From Actinomycetota bacterium (GTDB lineage: Bacteria > Actinomycetota > Acidimicrobiia > Acidimicrobiales > Iamiaceae), in NCBI GenBank assembly GCA_017882935.1, contig JADGOP010000177.1:1-5752 (forward strand): 5,752 bases of DNA. The letters run 5' to 3'. The notes below the pieces were generated by a model. That model saw only the letters and a program-made list of their open reading frames with translations. It made no database searches and was not told the DNA's origin. The first letter of the stretch is position 1; each line of letters opens with the position of its first letter. A program made the translations under genes and the position numbers. Shown here in pieces: positions 1 through 5,752 of this stretch.

Positions 1-1
1 C

Positions 2-544
2 GCGCTGCCACACCGCGTGAGTCACCTCATCAACCTCGACGGCCTGCCGTCGCGCCGCAGCTGGCCCGACGTCGCCGAGCACGACCGCACGCGGCTGCTC
101 GCCAGCGAGCTCACCGCGTGGCTCGACCACCGGCGCCGCGCGGCCGACGCCATCCGCAAGCCCGGCACCATCGAGGCCCTGGCCGAGCGCCGCGGCCGCA
201 TGAACCCCCGCATGTCGCCCGAGTGGCTGCGCTACCTCGTGCCGATCGGGGCCTGGGAGTCCGACGACGGCTGGCGCTGGAAGATCGACCCGAGCATGCG
301 CATGGGCGGCTTCGGTCCGTGGCGTCCCGAGTGGTCGATGATGCGGCTGCCCGGGCTCGGCATGCCCGTGCTGGGGGTGCTGGGCCTCGAGCGCGAGGTC
401 ATGGGCTGGGGCACGCTCCCCGAGGACGTCGTGCCCAACCTGCCCGCGGGCGCCCGCTTCGTGCCCCTCGAGGGCGTGGGCCACTTCGTCCACATCGAGC
501 AGCCCCGCCTCATCGCCGACCTGGTCCTGGAGTTCCTGTCGTGA
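2..544 (+). CDS. Alpha/beta-fold hydrolase, C-terminal part (5' end outside window)
   Basis: The frame is open to the left edge, so the gene starts upstream. The GTG at 17 is probably internal, because it falls in the strand that follows the nucleophile elbow (RVSHLINLDGLP), a typical alpha/beta-hydrolase element. Numbering from that GTG, residues about 12-110 form an Arg/Trp-rich, partly helical cap region. Residues 116-127 (MPVLGVLGLERE) fit the late core strand that normally carries the catalytic acid; E125 or E127 may fill that role, as no Asp is in the usual place. Residues 153-163 (GVGHFVHIEQP) match the C-terminal catalytic-His segment, with H156 as the candidate. The nucleophile lies outside the window and cannot be checked. 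The family includes esterases, epoxide hydrolases and dehalogenases, and the substrate cannot be told from this part. No signal peptide or membrane segment is seen in the visible portion. Its stop overlaps the start of the next gene by four bases, which suggests an operon. Confidence 0.85.
   Translation, partial: ALPHRVSHLINLDGLPSRRSWPDVAEHDRTRLLASELTAWLDHRRRAADAIRKPGTIEALAERRGRMNPRMSPEWLRYLVPIGAWESDDGWRWKIDPSMRMGGFGPWRPEWSMMRLPGLGMPVLGVLGLEREVMGWGTLPEDVVPNLPAGARFVPLEGVGHFVHIEQPRLIADLVLEFLS
529..532 (+). promoter_or_regulatory. Ribosome binding site (GGAG) for the downstream hydrolase-like gene
   Basis: GGAG lies eight bases before the GTG at 541, inside the last codons of the upstream gene. 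It supports 541 as the start over the in-frame GTG at 601, which has no comparable purine-rich site upstream. Together with the GTGA stop/start overlap it points to translational coupling. Confidence 0.5.
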
Positions 545-1353
545 GCGAGCCCGAGGCCCCCACCCGGGGCAGCCGCAGCGCCTTCGACCCCGACCGTCCG
601 GTGAACCCGGTCGACCTGTCGGCCGTGAAGGTGTCGCCTGATGCGGTCCGGGGCCCGGGTCGCGCCGACGAGCACCCGACCGCGCCGGTGCCCACCGTGC
701 GGCTGCGCCACAACCGCATCGAGCTGGCACTGCACCGGATCCGTGAGGCGACCGGGTCCGGCGACGCCTCCACCCGGCCCCTGCTGCTCCTGCACGGCCT
801 CGGGGAGCGCACCCTGGCGGTCGTCCCCGCGGCGGCCGCCGCCTGGCCGGGGCCCGTGTGGGGCCTCGACTTCACCGGACACGGCTGGTCGTCGGTGCCG
901 CGGGGTGGCGGCTACACCGTCGAGCTGCTGATGGCCGACGCCGACGCGGCCCTGGCCCACCTGGGCCGCTGCACCGTGTTCGGTCGAGGGCTCGGCGCCT
1001 ACGTGGCCCTGCTGCTGGCCGGCGCCCGGCCGTCGCTCGTGCACGGCGTGGTGCTCACCGATGGTCCGGGCATCGTGGGCGGCGGCATCGGGCCCGGCGC
1101 GCCGCGCATCACCGTGGCTCCCGCGCTCGACACCACCCCCGACCCCTTCGCCCTGGCCGAGCTCACCGTCGACGTCCGCCCGCCCGACTACGCCACCACC
1201 TACCTGCACCAGGCCGTGCAGCTCTCGGAGCTGTCGGAGCCGATCAGCATCTGTGGCGTGGTCCGCCCGCCGTGGCTCGACGCGGTCGAGGGCGAGCCCG
1301 GGGTCTGGACAGGCCCGGCCGACGAGGCCCTCGCCCGCTACGCCACGCACTGA
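541..1353 (+). CDS. Alpha/beta-hydrolase-like protein lacking the nucleophile serine (possible pseudoenzyme)
   Basis: This 270-residue protein starts at GTG 541, overlapping the previous stop by four bases and preceded by GGAG. Residues 1-50 are polar and proline-rich with no recognised fold. The hydrolase core follows: LLLLHGLGE at 81-89 carries the oxyanion-hole HG, and GLDFTGHGWSS at 108-118 is the usual D-x-x-G-x-G-x-S loop. FGRGLGAY at 147-154 is the nucleophile elbow, but the expected Ser (G-x-S-x-G) is Gly150. After the elbow, VVLTDGPG fits the next core strand, and ISICGVVRPPW (235-245) may be the strand before the acid position. The protein then ends about 25 residues later without a GH-type catalytic-His segment, so it is shorter at the C-terminus than typical members. 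The fold call is fairly secure. Loss of ordinary Ser-His-Asp hydrolase activity is inferred from the missing residues. It could be a non-catalytic partner of the upstream hydrolase, or a family with a different chemistry. Confidence 0.8.
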   Translation: MSEPEAPTRGSRSAFDPDRPVNPVDLSAVKVSPDAVRGPGRADEHPTAPVPTVRLRHNRIELALHRIREATGSGDASTRPLLLLHGLGERTLAVVPAAAAAWPGPVWGLDFTGHGWSSVPRGGGYTVELLMADADAALAHLGRCTVFGRGLGAYVALLLAGARPSLVHGVVLTDGPGIVGGGIGPGAPRITVAPALDTTPDPFALAELTVDVRPPDYATTYLHQAVQLSELSEPISICGVVRPPWLDAVEGEPGVWTGPADEALARYATH

Positions 1354-1384
1354 CCCCGAGTCCTCGCGCTTCGGGTCGATGTTG

Positions 1385-1400
1385 GGTCGCCCGGGCGACC
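1385..1400. terminator. Perfect 16-base palindrome, candidate bidirectional terminator
   Basis: GGTCGCCCGGGCGACC is its own reverse complement. It lies 31 bases after the plus-strand stop at 1353 and 48 bases beyond the end of the minus-strand gene at 1449. As RNA it could form a six-pair stem with a four-base loop in either direction. There is no U-tract on either side, so intrinsic termination is uncertain, although GC-rich actinobacteria often have hairpins without U-tracts. An alternative pairing, CTTCGGGTCG (1369-1378) with CGACCGAAG (1396-1404) and one bulged base, competes with it. A protein-binding site is another possible reading. Confidence 0.35.
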
Positions 1401-1448
1401 GAAGATCCACCCAAAACGCGGAGGTGGGAGGGGTCGGGGGCGGGCCGG

Positions 1449-4400
1449 TCAGCCGATGGGGGGCGGGCCCTGGCTGATCAGGAAGTCGGCGAGGTCGGCC
1501 GGGTTCATGGGGCGCCCCAGGAGGAAGCCCTGGGCCTGGTCGCAGCCCAGCCGGATGAGCTCGTCGCGCTGCAACGGGCTCTCGACGCCCTCGGCGATGG
1601 CCACCAGCCCCAGCGTGTGGCTCAGGGTGATGACCGCGTTGGTGATGGCCGCGTCCTCGGGGTCGACGCCGAGGCCCGACACGAACGACCGGTCGACCTT
1701 GAGCACGTCGACCGGGAAGCGGCGCAGGTAGGCGAGCGACGAGTAGCCGGTGCCGAAGTCGTCGATGGCCAGGCGCACGCCCAGGTCCTTGAGCCGCCGC
1801 AGGGTCTCGCCGTTGGCCGGCACGTCGTCCATCAGCACGCTCTCGGTGATCTCCAGCACCAGGGTGTCGGGGCCCACGTTGGTGTCGGCCAGCACCTTCG
1901 CCAGCTCGTCGACCAGGTAGGGGTGGCCGATCTGGCGGGCCGAGAGGTTCACGGCGACCTGGAGGTTGTCGTAGCCGGGGACCTCCACGCGGAGCCGCTG
2001 GATCTGGCGGCACGCCTGGCGCATCACCCACGAGCCGACGGGCACCACGAGGCCGCTCTCCTCGGCCACGCGCAGGAACTCGGCGGGCAGCAGCAGCCCG
2101 CGCTGGGGGTGCTCCCACCGCAGCAGCGCCTCGACGCCGGTGACCCCACCCGTGGCGAGGTCGAACACCGGCTGGTAGTGCACGCGCAGCTCGTGTCGGA
2201 CCAGGGCCCGCCGCAGCGCGCTCTCGACCTCGAGCCGGTCGAGGGCACGGGTGCGCAGCCGTGAGTCGAAGACCTCGTGGCGGGACCGCCCGCGGGCCTT
2301 GGCCTGGTACATCGCCGCGTCTGCATCGCGCAGCACCTGCTCGGGCGTGTGGTGCAGCTCGCTCGCGAGGGCGATGCCCACGCTGGCCGTGACGTAGACC
2401 TCGGAGTCGCCGATCCAGAGCGACTCGGCCACCGACGCCGCGATGCGCGAGGCGATCTCCTCCGCCTCCTCGGGCCCGGTGAGCTCCTCGCAGATGATGA
2501 CGAACTCGTCGCCACCGAAGCGGGCCACCGTGTCGCCGGGCCGGAGGCGGTCGGTGAGGCGGGCGGCGATGGCCGTCAGGAGCTGGTCGCCGGTGCTGTG
2601 CCCCAGGCTGTCGTTGACGACCTTGAAGTGGTCGAGGTCGAGGAACAGGACCGCCAGCGGCCGGTGCTGTCGGTGGGCCCGGCCCATGGCCATCTCGAGG
2701 CGGTCGAGCAGCAGGGTGCGGTTGGGCAGACCGGTGAGCGGGTCGTGGGTGGCCTCGTGCTCGAGCCGGGCCTCGAGCGCCTTGCGGTCGGAGATGTCGC
2801 GGGCCGTGCCCGACACCAGCTCCATGGTCCCGTCGGCGCTGCGGTGCGCCACGAGCACCGCCGACACGTCGATCTCCCGACCGTCGCCGTCGAGGATGCC
2901 GACCTCGCCCTGCCAGATGTTGCGGGAGGCGAGCGAGGGGCTGATCTCGTTCCTCCAACGCTCGAGGGTGGCGGGCGGGAACCAGGCCAGCAGGTTGAGC
3001 CCCGACAGGTCGGAGTCGGGCGTCATGCCGAAGAACGCCCGGCCGGCCTCGTTGAGATAGACGAGGCTGCGGTCGCGGTGGGAGATGCCGACCAGGTCGG
3101 GGGTGGCCTCGAGGATGGTCGTGAGGCGCTCGGCCTCGCGCAGCACCTCCACGTGCTCGGTGACGTCGTCGATGGTGCCGACCGTGCCGACCGGGAGCCC
3201 CTTGTCGTCGGTCAGCGTCGCGGTGCGGATGTCGACCCAGCGCGTCACACCGTCGGCGCGCCGGATCTGGGTGCGGGTGCTCGTGACGCTCTGGAGCGGG
3301 GTGCCGTCGGGGCCCTCGGGAACGGTGTCGGGCACGGTGTCGGCGAGCGAGGGCTGCCCGGGGACGAAGATCGAGCGCCAGGCGTCGCCCAGCGCCTGCT
3401 CGGGCGTGCCGCTCGTGATCTCGCACCACCGGTCGTTCACATAGGTGCAGCTGCCCTCGAGGTCGAGCTGGAAGATGCCCGACGGCGACGACTCGGCCAG
3501 CGACCGGAACCGCTCCTCGCTGACGCGCCGGGCCTCCTCGATGCCGACCCGCTCGGTGATGTCGCGGTACGTCGCCACGACCCCCGCGATGCCGGGCTCG
3601 TCGAGGTGGTTGACGAGCACCGCATCGATCCAGCGGGTGGAGCCGTCGCGGTGGGTGAGGCGGGTGACGCAGCGCGAGGAGCTCCCCGGCTTGCCGAGCA
3701 CCGAGCGGAACGCGGCGGCCAGCTCGGCATGCTGCTCGGCCTCGCCGGTGCCCTCGATGGCGAGCAGGTCGTCGGGGAGGTAGCCCTGGAGGCGCTCGAC
3801 CGCAGGGCTCACCCAGGTGACCTTCCCGTCGAGGCCGATCACCTGCACCACGTCGGTGGAGTTCTGGACCAGGGCGCGGTACCGGCGCTCACTCGCCTGG
3901 AGGGCGTGCTCGGCCGCCACCCGCTCCTCCGCGTCGCGGAGGTTGAAGATGAACCCGCCGACGTCGGGGTCGTTGAGGCGGTCGGAGGCCGACACGTCGA
4001 CGTTGCGCCAGCCGCCGGACTTGATGCGCACCCGCACCGTGGTTGCCGGCCGGGCGGCGAGGCCGGTGAGCACTCGGGCGAGGTGGTCGAGCGCCATGGC
4101 GTGGTCGTCGGCGTGGACGAAGTCGAGGGCGTGGACGCCGACCAGCTCGTCGGCGTCCCACTCGAGCAGCTCGGTGACCGACGGGCTCACCCACAGCAGC
4201 GTGAGGTCCTCGTCGACGACGGTGGTGACCTCGAAGCTGTGCTGCACCAGCGCCCGGAAGCGTCGCTCGCTGGCCGACAGCGCCTGCTCGGCGACGACCC
4301 GGTCGGTGATGTTGCGGAAGTTGGCGACGACCCCGTTCACCTCGGGGACGTCGAGGTGGTCCTGGAGCGTCGCCTCGAACCAGTTCCACTCGCGGCTGGC

Positions 4401-5752
4401 GTCGCAGATGCGCAGCTGGAGGCGGACCGACTCGGTCGGGTCGGCCCGGGCGACGTCCCAGGCCTCGAGCAGGGCCGCGACGTCGTCGCGGTGGATCGAC
4501 GTGGTGATGTCGAGCCCGATGCAGTCCTCGGGGTCCACGCCGAGGGCACCCTTCAGGGCGGGGCTGGCGAAGCTGCAGCGACGCTGCTCGTCGAACAGCA
4601 GCACGCAGTCGGGCGCGTTCTGCACCAGGGTCTTCCAGCGCGCCTCGCTGGCGAGGAGGGCCTCCTCGGCGAGCACCTGGTCGGTGATCTCGCGCAGCAT
4701 CACCAGGATCGCGCGCACGTCGTCTTCGAGGAGGTTGAGCAGGCGGGCCTCGACCCAGCGGGGGGTGTCGGTGTCGAGGGACAGCTGGAAGCGGATCGCG
4801 TCGGACTTGCCGTCGTCGCGCAGGCTGGCGAAGAACCACTCGCTGAGCCGGCCGATGTCCTTCGGCAGGGCGAGGTCGGCGGCCATGCCGCCCACGAGCG
4901 ACTCGGGCCGGGCGCCGAGCAGGTCGCCGGTGGCCGAGGTGACATAGACGATGCGACCCTCGACGTCGACCACCAGGACGGGGTCGGAGGCCATGTTCAC
5001 CGCGGCCTGGAAGCGGAGGTCGTGCGGCGACTTGGCGGGCCCGTCGGTGGGGCGGTCGGTGATGTCGCGCAGCACCGTGTAGCAGCCCCGGTAGTCGGGG
5101 TCGGCGAGCAGGTTGACCGCCCACGCCTCGATCCGTCGCCACGAGCCGTCGGCGTGGAGCATGCGGCCCTCGGAGCGGACCGGCTGGGCGTCGGTGGCCC
5201 GGGCCAGGCGGGTGGCGAACTCGATGGTCGAGCCGATGTCGTCGGGGTGGACCAGCTCGGCGTAGCGCTCTGCCAGCACCTCCGGGTCCCAGCCGAGCAC
5301 GTCGCGGGTGGACGGGCTGACGTAGGTCATCCTCAGGTCGGCGTCGGAGATGGTGATGATGTCCTGCGACGTCTGGAAGATCTTGGCCAGGGGGTTGTCG
5401 CCCGAGGCCGCGGCCGCCTCCCCGGTCAGCTCCGACGGGAGGGGCTCGACGCCGGAGGCCGACGGGCTCAGCTGCACCAGGACGCCCTCGATGGCGGGGT
5501 CGTCGAGGTGGTTCGTGACCTCCGCGGAGAGCCAGGCCCACTCACCCGAGCTGTTGCGGGCGCGCAGGCGGAGGCGGCAGGAGCTGCCGGGGGTCTCGAG
5601 CACGCCCGACATCATCAGCACCGTGACGGTGATGTCGGCTGGGTGCATGAACGAGAACGCGTCGGTGCCGAGCAGCTCCTCGGCGCTGCGACCCACCAAC
5701 TCCTTGACGGAGGGGGTGGCGCGCTCGATGAGCGGGTGGCGGCTCACGATGA
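1449..5752 (-). CDS. Multi-PAS GGDEF-EAL protein, cyclic-di-GMP turnover (N-terminus outside window)
   Basis: A single frame runs unbroken from the right edge to the TGA at 1451-1449. Residues are counted from the GTG at 5747, which is probably not the true start, because the first PAS domain is already under way there. Eight PAS domains are visible: about 1-95 (partial), 118-232, 242-360, 367-485, 493-612, 619-735, 743-868 and 875-990. Most end in a D-I-T-D/E-R-like motif followed by a charged helical linker. The GGDEF domain spans about 995-1160, with D1037, N1045/D1046, GGDEF at 1078-1082 and the inhibitory RxxD (R1069-D1072) five residues before it. The EAL domain spans about 1172-1425, with EAL at 1206-1208, N1267, E1299, DDFGTGYSS at 1329-1337, K1350, E1386 and Q1406. 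All key motifs for GTP-to-c-di-GMP synthesis and for c-di-GMP hydrolysis to pGpG are kept. No membrane segment is seen in this portion, so it looks cytoplasmic. The promoter is outside the window. PAS ligands cannot be told from sequence. No HisKA or receiver domain is present. Confidence 0.95.
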   Translation of the reverse strand, partial: IVSRHPLIERATPSVKELVGRSAEELLGTDAFSFMHPADITVTVLMMSGVLETPGSSCRLRLRARNSSGEWAWLSAEVTNHLDDPAIEGVLVQLSPSASGVEPLPSELTGEAAAASGDNPLAKIFQTSQDIITISDADLRMTYVSPSTRDVLGWDPEVLAERYAELVHPDDIGSTIEFATRLARATDAQPVRSEGRMLHADGSWRRIEAWAVNLLADPDYRGCYTVLRDITDRPTDGPAKSPHDLRFQAAVNMASDPVLVVDVEGRIVYVTSATGDLLGARPESLVGGMAADLALPKDIGRLSEWFFASLRDDGKSDAIRFQLSLDTDTPRWVEARLLNLLEDDVRAILVMLREITDQVLAEEALLASEARWKTLVQNAPDCVLLFDEQRRCSFASPALKGALGVDPEDCIGLDITTSIHRDDVAALLEAWDVARADPTESVRLQLRICDASREWNWFEATLQDHLDVPEVNGVVANFRNITDRVVAEQALSASERRFRALVQHSFEVTTVVDEDLTLLWVSPSVTELLEWDADELVGVHALDFVHADDHAMALDHLARVLTGLAARPATTVRVRIKSGGWRNVDVSASDRLNDPDVGGFIFNLRDAEERVAAEHALQASERRYRALVQNSTDVVQVIGLDGKVTWVSPAVERLQGYLPDDLLAIEGTGEAEQHAELAAAFRSVLGKPGSSSRCVTRLTHRDGSTRWIDAVLVNHLDEPGIAGVVATYRDITERVGIEEARRVSEERFRSLAESSPSGIFQLDLEGSCTYVNDRWCEITSGTPEQALGDAWRSIFVPGQPSLADTVPDTVPEGPDGTPLQSVTSTRTQIRRADGVTRWVDIRTATLTDDKGLPVGTVGTIDDVTEHVEVLREAERLTTILEATPDLVGISHRDRSLVYLNEAGRAFFGMTPDSDLSGLNLLAWFPPATLERWRNEISPSLASRNIWQGEVGILDGDGREIDVSAVLVAHRSADGTMELVSGTARDISDRKALEARLEHEATHDPLTGLPNRTLLLDRLEMAMGRAHRQHRPLAVLFLDLDHFKVVNDSLGHSTGDQLLTAIAARLTDRLRPGDTVARFGGDEFVIICEELTGPEEAEEIASRIAASVAESLWIGDSEVYVTASVGIALASELHHTPEQVLRDADAAMYQAKARGRSRHEVFDSRLRTRALDRLEVESALRRALVRHELRVHYQPVFDLATGGVTGVEALLRWEHPQRGLLLPAEFLRVAEESGLVVPVGSWVMRQACRQIQRLRVEVPGYDNLQVAVNLSARQIGHPYLVDELAKVLADTNVGPDTLVLEITESVLMDDVPANGETLRRLKDLGVRLAIDDFGTGYSSLAYLRRFPVDVLKVDRSFVSGLGVDPEDAAITNAVITLSHTLGLVAIAEGVESPLQRDELIRLGCDQAQGFLLGRPMNPADLADFLISQGPPPIG
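1473..2234 (-). other. EAL (c-di-GMP phosphodiesterase) domain region
   Basis: This part encodes residues about 1172-1425, opening with the VHYQPVFDL strand. The EAL motif itself is encoded at 2132-2124 (EALLRW). The loop-6 motif DDFGTGYSSLAYL, the NLSARQ, LEITES, LKVDRSFV and AIAEGVE segments and the final QGFLLGRP are all canonical. None of the usual metal or substrate ligands appears lost, unlike the degenerate EAL domains that act only as c-di-GMP receptors. Confidence 0.93.
2268..2765 (-). other. GGDEF (diguanylate cyclase) domain region
   Basis: This part of the large minus-strand gene encodes residues about 995-1160, beginning at the HDPLTGLPNR entry motif. The active-site GGDEF is encoded at 2516-2502. 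The metal-binding region LFLDLDHFKVVND (1034-1046) is intact. RPGD (1069-1072) sits five residues upstream of GGDEF, the standard place for the product-inhibition site. Confidence 0.93.
3317..3340 (-). repeat. 12-base in-frame tandem repeat in the seventh PAS domain
   Basis: Two adjacent 12-base units (CGGGAACGGTGT and CGGGCACGGTGT on the plus strand) differ at one base. They encode the T-V-P-D / T-V-P-E repeat at residues 804-811, in a Pro- and Asp-rich loop that makes this PAS domain longer than its neighbours. This looks like a small slippage duplication in a surface loop. Confidence 0.6.
3522..5396 (-). repeat. Array of five evenly spaced PAS/PAC modules within the c-di-GMP protein
   Basis: PAS domains two to six (residues about 118-742) form a protein-level repeat. 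Their closing RDIT-type motifs fall at I229, I354, I480, A606 and I730, giving spacings of 125, 126, 126 and 124 residues. Linkers with the pattern A-E-x-A-L-x-A-S-E-x-R-[FYW] recur at S367, S493, S619 and, more loosely, S743. Most modules also carry an N-x-L-x-x-P-x-x-x-G-like segment before the closing motif, for example NHLDEPGIAG in the sixth. The modules have diverged well below the level of recent DNA duplication, so this looks like old tandem duplication of one PAS/PAC unit. The last two PAS domains before GGDEF are of different types. Confidence 0.8.

Noticed and set aside
118..540. Extension of the second hydrolase-like gene upstream to an ATG or GTG near 118
   Set aside because: The added sequence is Arg/Pro/His-rich and overlaps the well-supported first hydrolase in another frame. 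GTG 541 has a GGAG site and a GTGA overlap.
1354..1448. Small gene or RNA in the intergenic gap
   Set aside because: Only 95 bases are available, with no start plus ribosome binding site leading to a plausible peptide and no tRNA-like fold. Hairpins are the only visible structure.
858..2264. Plus-strand open frame of 468 codons across the intergenic gap and the EAL region
   Set aside because: It is out of frame with the hydrolase-like gene and antisense to the well-supported EAL domain, with low-complexity composition and no recognisable fold.
232..3429. Very long minus-strand open frame (1065 codons) overlapping all three genes
   Set aside because: The translation is Arg/Pro/Gly/His-rich with no domain motifs and lies antisense to or out of frame with clear domain-bearing genes. 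It is a typical GC-rich shadow frame.
3817..4947. Plus-strand open frame of 376 codons antisense to the PAS array
   Set aside because: The product is Ser/Arg/Thr-rich and its apparent repetitiveness mirrors the repeated PAS linkers on the other strand.
3522..5396. Possible CRISPR or DNA-level tandem repeat array because of recurring short motifs such as CGGTCGGTGATG
   Set aside because: The recurring strings encode the RDITDR motif at the end of each PAS module, and the intervening DNA is coding and diverged.
2766..5752. LOV photosensor, haem-PAS or hybrid histidine kinase reading of the PAS region
   Set aside because: I saw no LOV-type GXNCRFLQ motif, no convincing haem-ligand signature, and no HisKA, HATPase or receiver motifs. 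The output is clearly GGDEF-EAL.

Overview
This window is high-GC DNA with strong G/C bias at third codon positions and GTG start codons. That composition and the protein style suggest a GC-rich actinobacterium, possibly of the Acidimicrobiia type. The taxon is an inference from style only; no rRNA or other marker gene is present.

Layout. Positions 2-1353 hold two plus-strand genes that overlap by four bases (GTGA). The first is the 3' part of an alpha/beta-fold hydrolase whose start lies before the window. The second (541-1353) is a short alpha/beta-hydrolase-like protein. It keeps the oxyanion-hole HG motif, but the nucleophile serine of its elbow is replaced by glycine and it has no recognisable C-terminal catalytic His segment. 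A 95-base intergenic gap (1354-1448) follows, with a perfect 16-base palindrome that may be a terminator for the converging transcripts. The rest of the window (1449-5752) is one minus-strand gene. It encodes a very large cyclic-di-GMP turnover protein with at least eight PAS domains followed by GGDEF and EAL domains, and it is truncated at its N-terminus by the window edge.

How the genes relate. The two hydrolase-fold genes are probably translationally coupled and may work together, for example as an active enzyme with a non-catalytic paralogue. The PAS-GGDEF-EAL protein is convergent to them and shows no evident functional link. All sequence motifs needed for diguanylate cyclase activity, its RxxD inhibitory site and EAL phosphodiesterase activity appear intact, so it is predicted to be potentially bifunctional under multi-input PAS control.

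I found no mobile element, CRISPR array, RNA gene or clearly new system. The points most worth a second look are the catalytically dead-looking hydrolase, the evenly spaced PAS array, and the fact that the PAS protein must extend beyond the window.
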